This document shows, piece by piece, positions 44,360-52,040 of a stretch of DNA of 64,000 bases. Every line of letters begins with the position of its first letter. The stretch's first letter is position 1. The notes beneath the pieces are model-generated. The model saw only the letters and a program-made list of their open reading frames with translations, was not told where the DNA came from and ran no database searches. Origin of the DNA: Thermus neutrinimicus (GTDB lineage Bacteria > Deinococcota > Deinococci > Deinococcales > Thermaceae); contig NZ_JAKTNU010000007.1 of the NCBI RefSeq assembly GCF_022760955.1, forward strand, positions 1-64,000, in the 5' to 3' direction. The translations under genes and the position numbers were made by a program.

Positions 44360-45480
44360 TCTATCGGGACGAGTACCGCCTGTACAACTTTGGACCGGGC
44401 CACCCCTTCAGCCCCGTGCGCCTGGAGATGCTCACCTCCCTTCTCCAAGCCTTGGGGGTGTGGAAGGAACCCTTGGCCCCCAGGGAGGCCACCCGGGAGG
44501 AGGTGCTTTCCGTGCATTCCGAGCGCTTGGTGAGGCGGGTGGAGGCGGCAAGCCGGGGGGAGAGGGTGCCCGATTTGGAGCACTATGGCCTGGGCACCGG
44601 GGATACCCCGGTCTTTCCCGGCATGGACCGGGCGGCGAGGATCCTGGTGGGGGGTACCCTGGAGGGAGCCCGGCGGATCCTGGCTGGGGAGAAGCGGGTG
44701 CTCCAGCTGGGCGGGGGCCTACATCACGCCCAGTACGACCGCTCCAGCGGCTTTTGCGTGTACAACGACCTTTCCGTGGCCATCCGCCACCTGACCCGCG
44801 CCGGGCTTCGCGTGGCCTACTTGGATATAGACGTCCACCACGGGGATGGGGTGCAGTGGATCCACTACGAGGAAGAGGAGGTCCTGACCCTGAGCCTTCA
44901 CGAGTCGGGGCGTTACCTTTTCCCGGGAACGGGGCACGTGCACGAGATCGGGCGGGGAGAGGGGGTGGGGAGGAAGCTCAACCTGCCCCTGGAGCCCTTC
45001 ACCGAGGACGAAAGCTACCTGGAGGCCTTTGAGGCCCTGGTGCCCTGGGCCCTTGGGGCCTTCCGCCCGGATGTGCTGGTGGTGCAGGCGGGGGCCGATG
45101 CCCATTTCTTGGATCCCCTGGCCGACCTTCTCCTGACCACTCGGGCTTATGCCCGCATCTTCCCCCTCATCCTGGACTACGCCGAGGCCTATGCGGGAGG
45201 GAGGGTGCTCTTCACCCTGGGGGGTGGGTATAGCCTGGACGCCACCGTGCGGGTTTGGGCCCTCCTCTACCACGTCTTCCATGGCCTTCCCCTTCCCGAG
45301 CGCCTGCCGGAGGGGTGGTTGCGGGAATGGGAGGGGAGGCTTGGCCAACCCCTAACCCCTACCCTCCACGATCCCCATGCGCCTTACCCGGAGATTCCCC
45401 GAAGGCAGGAGATAGAGAAGCGGAACCGCCTCACCCTGGAAAGGCTCATGGAGCTTTTGCGCTCCCACCTGGTACACTAG
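44353..45480 (+). CDS. acuC: AcuC-like histone-deacetylase-family protein
   Basis: The 375-residue protein is a zinc deacetylase of the class I HDAC/AcuC type: YNFGPGHPFSPVRLEML, LQLGGGLHHAQYDRSSGFCVYNDLSVAI, LDIDVHHGDGVQWIHY with zinc ligands Asp and His, a second zinc Asp in QAGADAHFLDPLADL, and FTLGGGYSLDAT. In Bacillus it deacetylates and so activates acetyl-CoA synthetase. It overlaps acuB and is followed after 4 nt by ttuB, so all four genes form one operon. Confidence 0.92.
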   Translation: MVIYRDEYRLYNFGPGHPFSPVRLEMLTSLLQALGVWKEPLAPREATREEVLSVHSERLVRRVEAASRGERVPDLEHYGLGTGDTPVFPGMDRAARILVGGTLEGARRILAGEKRVLQLGGGLHHAQYDRSSGFCVYNDLSVAIRHLTRAGLRVAYLDIDVHHGDGVQWIHYEEEEVLTLSLHESGRYLFPGTGHVHEIGRGEGVGRKLNLPLEPFTEDESYLEAFEALVPWALGAFRPDVLVVQAGADAHFLDPLADLLLTTRAYARIFPLILDYAEAYAGGRVLFTLGGGYSLDATVRVWALLYHVFHGLPLPERLPEGWLREWEGRLGQPLTPTLHDPHAPYPEIPRRQEIEKRNRLTLERLMELLRSHLVH

Positions 45481-45484
45481 CGGG

Positions 45485-45706
45485 ATGAAGCTGGTGTTGC
45501 GCCTTCCCGAGCGCAAGGAGGTGGAGGTAAAGGGGGATAGGCCCCTGAGGGAGATCCTCCTGGAGCTGGGCTTGAATCCGGAGACGGTGGTGGTGATCCG
45601 GGGAGAGGAGCTCCTTACCCTGGACGAGAGGGTGGGGGAAGGGGAGACCCTCGAGGTCCTCTCCGCCATCTCCGGGGGGTGGGGGGAAAGCGGTCATGGT
45701 GTGTAA
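45485..45706 (+). CDS. ttuB: TtuB-like sulfur carrier protein
   Basis: The 73-residue ubiquitin-like protein resembles TtuB, the sulfur carrier for tRNA 2-thiouridine in Thermus: RLPERKEVEVKGDRPLREILLELGLNPETVVVIRGEELLTL, ending in LEVLSAISGG. In such carriers the Gly-Gly must be terminal to be adenylated and thiocarboxylated. Here eight residues (WGESGHGV) follow it before the stop, within a G-rich run. It overlaps ttuA by 11 nt. Either processing, a natural variant or a sequence error explains the extension. Confidence 0.87.
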   Translation: MKLVLRLPERKEVEVKGDRPLREILLELGLNPETVVVIRGEELLTLDERVGEGETLEVLSAISGGWGESGHGV

Positions 45707-46661
45707 GGTTTGCGGTGGGAAGGCCCAGGTGGAGCTTCGGGGCAGGGGCTTTTCCCTGTGCAAGGAGCATTACCTGGAGTGGTTTGTGAAGGAGACCCAG
45801 CGCGCCATCCGCCGCCATGGGATGCTCCGGCCGGGGGAGCGGGTCTTGGTGGCGGTTTCCGGGGGCAAGGACTCCCTGGCCCTTTGGGATGTGCTTTGGC
45901 GGCTGGGTTATGAGGCGGTGGGGCTCCACCTGCAGTTGGGGATCGGAGCCTACTCGGAAAGGAGCCTTGAGGTTACGCGAAGCTTTGCCCAGGACCGGGG
46001 CCTCGAGCTTTGGGTGGTGGACCTGCGCCAGGCCTATGGCTTTGGGGTGCCGGAGCTGGCCGAGCTTTCGGGGCGCGTGGCCTGTTCCGCCTGCGGCCTT
46101 TCCAAGCGGTACATCATCAACCAGGTGGCGGTGGAGGGGGGCTTTAGGGTGGTGGCCACCGGCCACAACCTGGACGACGAGGCGGCGGTCCTCTTCGGCA
46201 ACCTCCTAAACCCCCAGGAGGACGCCTTGGTCCGCCAGGGGCCGGTCCTTCCCGAAAAGCCGGGTCTGGCCGCCCGGGTCAAGCCCTTCTTCCGGTTTAG
46301 CGAGCGGGAGGTCCTCTCCTACACCCTCCTGAGGGGGATCCGCTACCTGCACGAGGAGTGCCCCAACGCCAAGGGAGCCAAGAGCCTCCTTTACAAGGAG
46401 GCCCTGAACCTCGTGGAGCGGGAGATGCCCGGGGCTAAGCTGCGTTTCCTGGAAGGATTTTTGGAGAGGATCCAGCCCCGCCTGCAGGCGGCCGAGGAGG
46501 TGCAGTTGCAGGAGTGCGAGCGCTGCGGCTACCCCACCACGGGGACGGTCTGCTCCTTCTGCCGCATGTGGGATGCCGTGTACCGCCGGGCCAAGAAGCG
46601 CCGCCTTCTCCCGGAGGAAGCCGAGTTCCATCCCGTGGTGCCGGCGGTGCGCCAGGGATAA
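45696..46661 (+). CDS. ttuA: tRNA 2-thiolation enzyme TtuA
   Basis: The 321-residue enzyme thiolates U54 in the T loop of tRNAs, which stabilises tRNA at high temperature. It has an N-terminal zinc finger (CKVCGG...LCKEH), PP-loop VAVSGGKDS, the catalytic Cys residues in VACSACGLSK and EECPNAKGAKS that hold the [4Fe-4S] cluster, GHNLDDEAAVLF, and a C-terminal zinc finger (CERCGYPT...CSFCRMWD). It receives sulfur from TtuB, encoded just upstream. A strong terminator follows 5 nt after the stop. Confidence 0.93.
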   Translation: MVCKVCGGKAQVELRGRGFSLCKEHYLEWFVKETQRAIRRHGMLRPGERVLVAVSGGKDSLALWDVLWRLGYEAVGLHLQLGIGAYSERSLEVTRSFAQDRGLELWVVDLRQAYGFGVPELAELSGRVACSACGLSKRYIINQVAVEGGFRVVATGHNLDDEAAVLFGNLLNPQEDALVRQGPVLPEKPGLAARVKPFFRFSEREVLSYTLLRGIRYLHEECPNAKGAKSLLYKEALNLVEREMPGAKLRFLEGFLERIQPRLQAAEEVQLQECERCGYPTTGTVCSFCRMWDAVYRRAKKRRLLPEEAEFHPVVPAVRQG

Positions 46662-46666
46662 GAAAG

Positions 46667-46688
46667 CCCCCGGGGCGGGCCCCGGGGG
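46667..46688 (+). terminator. Terminator after ttuA
   Basis: CCCCCGGGG and CCCCGGGGG form a 9-bp stem with loop CGGG, followed by TTCTT. The T-rich end touches the CCA end of the opposite-strand tRNA-Val. Confidence 0.7.
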
Positions 46689-46692
46689 TTCT

Positions 46693-46769
46693 TGGTGGGC
46701 GCGAGTGGACTTGAACCACCGACCCCTACCGTGTCAAGGTAGTGCTCTGGCCACCTGAGCTACGCGCCC
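46693..46769 (-). tRNA. tRNA-Val (GAC)
   Basis: The 77-nt cloverleaf has acceptor GGGCGCG/CGCGCCC, anticodon stem-loop CTACC-TTGACAC-GGTAG (anticodon GAC), T-loop GGTTCAAGTCC, discriminator A and encoded CCA. It lies 5 nt downstream of tRNA-Cys on the same strand. Confidence 0.95.
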
Positions 46770-46774
46770 GTGTC

Positions 46775-46849
<75 letters not shown>

Positions 46850-46889
46850 AAGCCGTAAGTAAGGATAGCACGCTGGGAAAAAGGCTGTC

Positions 46890-46924
46890 AAGGAAGACCC
46901 TTCCTTAAGGGTAGATGCTATGAT
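46890..46924 (+). promoter_or_regulatory. Inverted repeat and -10 box before the 2-phosphoglycerate kinase gene
   Basis: AAGGAAG and CTTCCTT (46890-46906, 3-nt loop) stand at the expected -35 position. TATGAT (46919-46924) lies 8 nt before the GTG start. Confidence 0.4.
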
Positions 46925-46932
46925 GCCAGAGA

Positions 46933-48366
46933 GTGGCTGAGGTTTTCGTGCGCCTAAGGCGAGGCCGGTGGCCTCTTTCCAAAGGGCTTTTGGTGGAGGC
47001 TCTTTTGCCCCTGGGGGTGCCCCTCGAGGCCGCCCAGGCCGTGGCCCACACCGTGGAGGAGCGCCTGAAGGCGGAAGGGCAGCTTTCCGTGTCCCCTAGG
47101 CTCCTGCGCAGGGTCTTCCTGGAGGAGGTGGCCCGGGCCATGGGGGGAGAGGTGGCAAAGAGGCTTTCCGGGCAGACCCTTCCCTTTGAGGAGATCCTGG
47201 TGCTCGAGGGGAAAAGGCGCCGCCCCTTCTCCAAAGGGCTCTTGGCCAGGAGCCTCGAGGAGGCGGGTTTTTCCCTAAGGGAAGCCCATGACCTGGCCAA
47301 GGAGGTGGAGGGGCATCTCAGGCGGGAAGGGGTGAGGCAGATCTCGGCCCGCCGCCTGGAGGAGGTGGTGGCCCAGGTGGTGGGCCGGGCCCTGGGCAAG
47401 GGGGCCCGGAGGCGCTATCTCCAGCGCCAGGCCTTCGCTGGGGAGCTTTTCGTGGAGGAGGAAAGCGGCGAGCCCCGCATGCCCTTCTCCAAGGGTATCC
47501 TGGCCCAGTCCCTGATGGGTATCGGCTTCTCCCCCGAGCGGGCGTACCGGCTGGCCCGGGAGATGGAAAAGGCCCTGCGCCAGGAGGGGCGCAGGGTAAT
47601 CCGGCGGAATGAGCTTCGGGAAAGGGTGCACCAGGCCCTTCTCAAGGAGGCGGGGGAGGAGGTGGCCAGGCGGTACCTGCTCCTTAGGAGCCTGAGGCGA
47701 AGCGCTCGCCCGGTGCACATCCTCATCGGCGGGGTGACCGGGGTGGGGAAGAGCGTGCTGGCCTCGGCCCTGGCCTACCGTTTGGGCATCACCCATATCG
47801 TCCCCTCCGATGCCGTGCGGGAGGTGTTCCGGGCCTCCCTTTCCCAGGACCTCCTTCCCACCCTGCACCTTTCCACCTTTGAGGCCTGGAAGGCCCTTTT
47901 GCAAGACCTGAGCGGGGAGGAAAGCCACGAGGAGCGGGTGATGCGGGGCTTTCTGGACCAGGTGGCCCGGGTGGCGGTGGGCCTTAGGGCCATTCAGGTG
48001 AGGAGCGCCCTCGAGGGCACCTCCATCGTGCTGGAAGGGGTTCATGTGGTTCCCCGCTACCTGGACCATCCCTACCGGGACAGGGTGCTCACGGTTCCCA
48101 TGCTGGTGGTGCTTCAGGACGAAAGGCTGCACCGGGACCGCTTTCTTCTTAGGGACCGGGAAACGGCCCATGCCCGGCCGCAGGAGAAGTACCTCACCCA
48201 TTTCTCCGAGATCCGCCTTATCCAGGACCACCTCCTCCGTTGGGCAAAGGAGGAAGGGGTTCCCGTCATCCCGGGCGAGGACCTGGATGAGGCGGTGGAG
48301 AAGGCCTTGGAGGTCTTGGTGGCCTACCTGGAGGCCCATGGCTCCCAGGAGGTGGCCCGTGCTTGA
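46933..48366 (+). CDS. 2-phosphoglycerate kinase-like protein with three ATP-cone repeats
   Basis: The 477-residue protein has three copies of an ATP-cone-like unit (about residues 3-75, 88-160 and 170-245), each with a basic start and SKGLL or SKGIL. A P-loop kinase of the 2-phosphoglycerate kinase type follows (about 255-460): LIGGVTGVGKSVLASALAYRLG, PSDAVREVFR, TSIVLEGVHVVP and DRETAHARPQEKYL. Archaeal homologues make 2,3-bisphosphoglycerate, but the bacterial role is unclear. ATP cones suggest nucleotide control. Start is a GTG supported by the -10 box. A small membrane-protein gene overlaps its end by 8 nt. Confidence 0.8.
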   Translation: MAEVFVRLRRGRWPLSKGLLVEALLPLGVPLEAAQAVAHTVEERLKAEGQLSVSPRLLRRVFLEEVARAMGGEVAKRLSGQTLPFEEILVLEGKRRRPFSKGLLARSLEEAGFSLREAHDLAKEVEGHLRREGVRQISARRLEEVVAQVVGRALGKGARRRYLQRQAFAGELFVEEESGEPRMPFSKGILAQSLMGIGFSPERAYRLAREMEKALRQEGRRVIRRNELRERVHQALLKEAGEEVARRYLLLRSLRRSARPVHILIGGVTGVGKSVLASALAYRLGITHIVPSDAVREVFRASLSQDLLPTLHLSTFEAWKALLQDLSGEESHEERVMRGFLDQVARVAVGLRAIQVRSALEGTSIVLEGVHVVPRYLDHPYRDRVLTVPMLVVLQDERLHRDRFLLRDRETAHARPQEKYLTHFSEIRLIQDHLLRWAKEEGVPVIPGEDLDEAVEKALEVLVAYLEAHGSQEVARA

Positions 48367-48697
48367 GGTCCTGGGGTTTTTGTTCCTCCTCTTCCTGGCC
48401 TTTCGCTGGCAGAACCGGCTTCCCCTCTGGGCCTTAGGGGTTTGGCTCAACCTGGTGTGGTTCGTGTACCAAAACGAGCTGGGTTCGGGGTGGCTGGCCT
48501 ACCTGAGGGGCCTTGGTGCGGGGATCTTCCTGGCGGCGGGCTCTGGCCAACCGGGCTTGGCCTGGGCCCTTCTCCCTTGGCCCCTCCTCCTCTACCTGGG
48601 CCTGGATGTGCGGGAGCTTCTTCCTTACCTGCCCGCCTTGGGGGAGGGGATGCTCCTTGGAGCCCTCCTCTACCTGGCGGGTTTTCGCAAGCGGTAG
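48359..48697 (+). CDS. Small membrane protein of unknown function
   Basis: A 112-residue hydrophobic protein with four likely spans (LGFLFLLFLAF, LPLWALGVWLNLVWFVY, LAWALLPWPLLLYLGL and the C-terminal GEGMLLGALLYLAGF). I do not recognise a family. The GTG at 48359 is chosen because it overlaps the kinase stop as coupled genes here do, and no stronger start is seen. Its 3' end overlaps the opposite gene by 28 nt. Confidence 0.5.
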   Translation: MLEVLGFLFLLFLAFRWQNRLPLWALGVWLNLVWFVYQNELGSGWLAYLRGLGAGIFLAAGSGQPGLAWALLPWPLLLYLGLDVRELLPYLPALGEGMLLGALLYLAGFRKR

Positions 48698-48966
48698 ACC
48701 AGGTAGGGAAGGCCCACCCCCAAAGCGCCTCCCGCCAGGAAGGGGATGGGGTGGCCGAAGAGGAGCTGCAGGAGGAAGAGCAGGAGGTAAAGGCCCACGA
48801 AAAAGGGCACGAGGAAAGGCCTCTCCCCGTAGGCCACCCCCATGGTGCCCACGAAGAGGCCCACGGCCAGGGCCATTCCCTCCTGGTTGGGGCGTAGGAA
48901 GAGAAAGTAGGCGTAGGCGGCTACGCCCAGGAGGGCCAGGCTTTGGGACAGGCGGTTAGGGCTCAT
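48670..48966 (-). CDS. Small membrane protein
   Basis: A 98-residue protein with about three membrane spans (ALLGVAAYAYFLFL, ALAVGLFVGTMGVAY, FLVPFFVGLYLLLFLLQLLFG) and a basic C-terminus. No family is recognised. It starts at the stop of the upstream membrane gene (ATGA-type overlap), so the two may form a complex. It belongs to the thrC transcript by position. Confidence 0.55.
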   Translation of the reverse strand: MSPNRLSQSLALLGVAAYAYFLFLRPNQEGMALAVGLFVGTMGVAYGERPFLVPFFVGLYLLLFLLQLLFGHPIPFLAGGALGVGLPYLVYRLRKPAR

Positions 48967-49280
48967 CAGGTCCAGCCGGCGCGCTTGACCAGAACCTGGG
49001 AAAGGGCCAGGGCCACGCCGCCCCAGGCCACCTGGGGCTCCTGCCCCAAAAAGCCCATGGCCGCGGAGAAGATCCCTGCCGCCAGGAAGAAGGGGACATA
49101 CTTAGGGTTTACGGTTAGGCCCAGGACGAAGGCCACCAAGAACCCTGCGATCCCCGGGGGAAGGGTGGCCCCCAGGACCATGAAAAAGAGCATAAGGGCG
49201 ATGGTGATGGCCCCCGCCAAGTAGTAGGCTCCGGGGAAGGGTTCCTTGGGCTTTTTGGGGGTGCTTTTGGCCTCGGACAT
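48966..49280 (-). CDS. Small membrane protein with a lysine-rich N-terminus
   Basis: A 104-residue protein with a charged start (SEAKSTPKKPKEP) and three to four spans (YYLAGAITIALMLFFMVLGATLPPGIAGFLVAFVLGL, YVPFFLAAGIFSAAMGFLG). I cannot assign a family. It lies 12 nt after the thrC stop and overlaps the next membrane gene by one base. Confidence 0.55.
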   Translation of the reverse strand: MSEAKSTPKKPKEPFPGAYYLAGAITIALMLFFMVLGATLPPGIAGFLVAFVLGLTVNPKYVPFFLAAGIFSAAMGFLGQEPQVAWGGVALALSQVLVKRAGWT

Positions 49281-49292
49281 GGCCCAAGCTTA

Positions 49293-50348
49293 TCACAGGA
49301 GCCCCGCGGCCTGGGCCACCGCCTCGAGGGTCGCCGGCACCGGGGGTAAGAGCCCCGCCACCTTTTCCGCGGTGGCCGGGTCCTTGAGGCCGTGGCCCGT
49401 GAGGGTGAGGACCACCTGGCTTCCCGGCTCCAACCGGTCTTCCTTAAGGAGCTTCCACACCCCCGCCATGGCGGCGGCGGAGGCAGGTTCGCAGAAAATC
49501 CCCTCCTTCTCCGCCAAGTAGCGGTAGGCGAGGAGGATCTCCTCGTCGGTTACCGCCTCGATCAGCCCCCCGGACTCCTCCTTGGCCCTCATGGCCCCTT
49601 GCCAGCTGGCCGGATTGCCGATGCGGATGGCGGTGGCCAGGGTTTCCGGCTTCTCCACAGGCCGACCCAGGACCAAGGGAGCGGCGCCTGCCGCCTGGAA
49701 GCCCAGCATCCTGGGGAGGCGGCTCGCCTTGCCCAAGGCGTGGTATTCCTTGTAGCCCATCCAGTGGGCGGTGATGTTGCCGGCGTTGCCCACGGGCAGG
49801 GCGTGGTAGTGGGGGGCATCCCCGAGCTCATCCACCACCTCAAAGGCCAGGGTCTTCTGACCCTCCAGGCGGTAGGGGTTCAGGGAGTTCACCAGGGCCA
49901 CAGGATAGGCCTCGGTGAGGGCCCTGGTGAGGGCCAAGGCCTGGTCAAAGTTGCCTTCGATTTGGATAATCCGTGCCCCATGGACCAGGCTCTGGGCCAC
50001 CTTGCCCAGGGCCACGTAGCCCGCGGGCAGGATGACGATGGCCCTTATCCCTGCCCGGGCGGCGTAGGCGGCGGCGCTGGCGGCGGTGTTTCCCGTGCTG
50101 GCAGCTGCCACCGCCCTCGCGCCCTCCTCCACCGCCTTGGACACCGCCAGGGTCATGCCCCGGTCCTTGAAGCTTCCCGTGGGGTTTAGGCCCTCGAACT
50201 TGGCGTAGAGGCGTATGCCCCGCCTTTGGGCCTCCTCAGGGCCCCTTAGGGGGATCAGGGGGGTGGAGCCTTCCAGAAGGGAGATCACGGGCGTGTTCAG
50301 GGAGATGGGAAGGTGGGCCCGGTACCGTTCCATGAGGGGAAGCCGCAT
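49293..50348 (-). CDS. thrC: Threonine synthase
   Basis: The 351-residue PLP enzyme turns O-phosphohomoserine into threonine. It has LLEGSTPLIPL, the PLP-binding Lys in GLNPTGSFKDRGMTLAVSKA, AAASTGNTAASAAAYAARAG and PVGNAGNITAHWMGY. The length equals that of the T. thermophilus enzyme, which supports the ATG at 50348 (MRLPLMERYRAHLP); a longer frame upstream lacks homology. hom lies upstream with a broken Uma2 gene in between, and thrC has its own promoter. Confidence 0.94.
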   Translation of the reverse strand: MRLPLMERYRAHLPISLNTPVISLLEGSTPLIPLRGPEEAQRRGIRLYAKFEGLNPTGSFKDRGMTLAVSKAVEEGARAVAAASTGNTAASAAAYAARAGIRAIVILPAGYVALGKVAQSLVHGARIIQIEGNFDQALALTRALTEAYPVALVNSLNPYRLEGQKTLAFEVVDELGDAPHYHALPVGNAGNITAHWMGYKEYHALGKASRLPRMLGFQAAGAAPLVLGRPVEKPETLATAIRIGNPASWQGAMRAKEESGGLIEAVTDEEILLAYRYLAEKEGIFCEPASAAAMAGVWKLLKEDRLEPGSQVVLTLTGHGLKDPATAEKVAGLLPPVPATLEAVAQAAGLL

Positions 50349-50354
50349 GGGGAT

Positions 50355-50384
50355 ATGTTTCCCCCTAGGGGGCCAGGGCGTCAA
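50355..50384 (-). promoter_or_regulatory. Promoter of thrC
   Basis: On the minus strand TTGACG (50384-50379), an 18-nt spacer, and AAACAT (50360-50355), 6 nt before the ATG. The spacer holds the perfect palindrome CCCCCTAGGGGG (50361-50372). Confidence 0.45.
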
Positions 50385-50465
50385 GGGTTCCCAGTATGCC
50401 CCACGGAAGCCCAAGGGCACAGCCTGGCAAGGCCCTTCCTCCTGCCAAGCCCGGGCGGCATGGCC

Positions 50466-51006
50466 CTACAGGAAAAGTTCCTGGGCCTTTAGGGCAAAGC
50501 CGGGAAGCTTTGGGTCCAAGGGGACTGACTCCGGGTCCTGGTACCTCTCGGCCCTATCGGGACGGAGGACCTCCACCTGGTGGGCGTAGGGGTCCAGAAG
50601 CACCACCAGGCGCACCCCCTGGGCCAGGTAGGCCTGGGCCTTTTGCTGGAGCTCCTCGAGGCTTTGGCTTCGGGAGCGGATCTCAAAGACAGCGTCGGGG
50701 ACCAAGGGGGGAAAGCCTTCCCGCTCTTCCGGGGAGAGGGCCAGCCAAAGGTGGCGGAGCACAAAGGCGGCGTCGGGGGAGAGCACGGCCCCGCGGGGAA
50801 ACCGGAACCCGGTGCCCGAGCTGAAGATATACCCCAGGTCCATTTCCCCGTTCCAGCGGTAGAGCTGGCCCAAAAGGAGGGCTTCCAGGTGGCCGCTTTC
50901 CCCTCCTACCGTCTTCCCATCGCTCCAACTGCCAGCCGGGGTTTTACGCTGAGAGCTGGCGCAGTTCCTCATCGCTCACGGGGCGGAGAAGGTCCAGGAA
51001 GGGCAC
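50466..51006 (-). pseudogene. Broken Uma2-family endonuclease gene
   Basis: Read from the GTG at 51006, 20 codons give MPFLDLLRPVSDEELRQLSA, a typical Uma2 start, then a TAA. Downstream in the same frame comes NPGWQLERWEDGR, again typical, and then the frame shifts; VGGESGHLEALLLGQLYRWN continues one base out and runs on to the stop at 50466. The C-terminal part has the Uma2 nuclease residues in LSPDAAFV and PDAVFEIRSRSQSL. One nonsense change and one frameshift or small deletion thus disable the gene. It starts 4 nt after hom. Confidence 0.75.
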
Positions 51007-51010
51007 GGCC

Positions 51011-52009
51011 TTATTCTACCCCGGGGAAGGGGGTTCCCTCCTCCGTGGCGGGCGTTGGGGCCGGGGCGGGGAGGTGGCCCAGGTTTCCGGATAGGAAGCG
51101 GAAGAGGTCTGCCAGAAGGCCGCTGGCCGTGGCTTCGCCCCCGGCTCCCGGTCCCGTCACAAAGGCCTCGCCCAGGGGCCTGGCCCGTACCCAGAGGATG
51201 TTGCCTTGGGCCCGGGCCAAGGGGTGGTCCTGGGGCAGGCGCCGGGGGGCCACCACCGCCCGCCAGCGCCCGCCTTCCCCGTAGAGGCTCGCCACCAGGC
51301 GCACTTTTTCCCCTTGATCCTGAGCGGTTTGGAGAAGTTCTGGAGTCAGCCGGGTAATGCCCCGGGTTTTCACCTCCGGGAACGGGAAGGCAGGGTCTAC
51401 CAGGAGCCTGGCCAGAAGGGTGAGCTTGTGGGCGGCGTCTATGCCCTCCACGTCCAGGGTGGGGTCTGCCTCGGCGTAGCCCAGGCGCTGGGCCTCGAGG
51501 AGGGCTTCCCCATAGGTCCGTCCCTTCTCCATTTCCTGCAGGATGTAGAGGGTGGTGCCGTTCAGGATCCCGTGAAGCTCCACAAGCCGGCTTCCCCTAA
51601 GGGTCTCCAAAAAGGAAAGGGCCGGGGTGCCGGCCATGACGCTGGCCTCGTGGTAGATGAGGCCTTCCTCGGCATAGGGGCGCAAGGCCTCCCAGGCCTC
51701 CGCCAAGAGGGCCTTGTTGGCGGTGATGAGGGGGATGCCGGCTTCCAGAGGGGGGAGCACCCAGCCGAGGGGAGCCTCCACCCCGCCCATGGCCTCCACC
51801 ACCACGTCCGCCTGCAGGAGGTCCATGGGCTCCGTGCGGAGGAGTTCTTCGGGGATGGGCCTGGGCTTGGTCCTATCCCGCACCAGTACCCCCAGAAACC
51901 GGGGGGAGAAGCCCAGGGCCTGGAAGTCCTCGAGGCGCTCCTGGACCAGGGCATAGAAGGCGCTTCCCACGGTGCCCCCGCCCAGGAGGGCGATCTTCAC
52001 CTCTTCCAT
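51011..52009 (-). CDS. hom: Homoserine dehydrogenase
   Basis: The 332-residue enzyme reduces aspartate semialdehyde to homoserine. It shows the nucleotide-binding LLGGGTVGSAFY, VVEAMGGVEAPLGW, TANKALLAEAWEAL, HGILNGTTLYILQEM, and the catalytic DPTLDVEGIDAAHKLTLLARLL with Asp and Lys. It lacks the C-terminal ACT domain of longer, feedback-regulated forms. TATAAT lies 7 nt before its ATG. It feeds homoserine to thrC downstream. A homoserine kinase gene is not in the window. Confidence 0.93.
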   Translation of the reverse strand: MEEVKIALLGGGTVGSAFYALVQERLEDFQALGFSPRFLGVLVRDRTKPRPIPEELLRTEPMDLLQADVVVEAMGGVEAPLGWVLPPLEAGIPLITANKALLAEAWEALRPYAEEGLIYHEASVMAGTPALSFLETLRGSRLVELHGILNGTTLYILQEMEKGRTYGEALLEAQRLGYAEADPTLDVEGIDAAHKLTLLARLLVDPAFPFPEVKTRGITRLTPELLQTAQDQGEKVRLVASLYGEGGRWRAVVAPRRLPQDHPLARAQGNILWVRARPLGEAFVTGPGAGGEATASGLLADLFRFLSGNLGHLPAPAPTPATEEGTPFPGVE

Positions 52010-52016
52010 GCCGGGG

Positions 52017-52034
52017 ATTATACCGGTCTAAAGT
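52017..52034. promoter_or_regulatory. Divergent -10 boxes of hom and queG
   Basis: On the minus strand the consensus TATAAT (52022-52017) is 7 nt before the hom ATG. On the plus strand TAAAGT (52029-52034) is 6 nt before the queG GTG. Both transcripts would be leaderless. Confidence 0.5.
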
Positions 52035-52040
52035 GGGGGT

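Noticed and set aside
50683-50928. Short minus-strand frame starting MERWEDGRR
   Set aside because: It is the shifted part of the broken Uma2 gene and turns into a nonsense Pro/Arg-rich tail, so it is not a separate gene.
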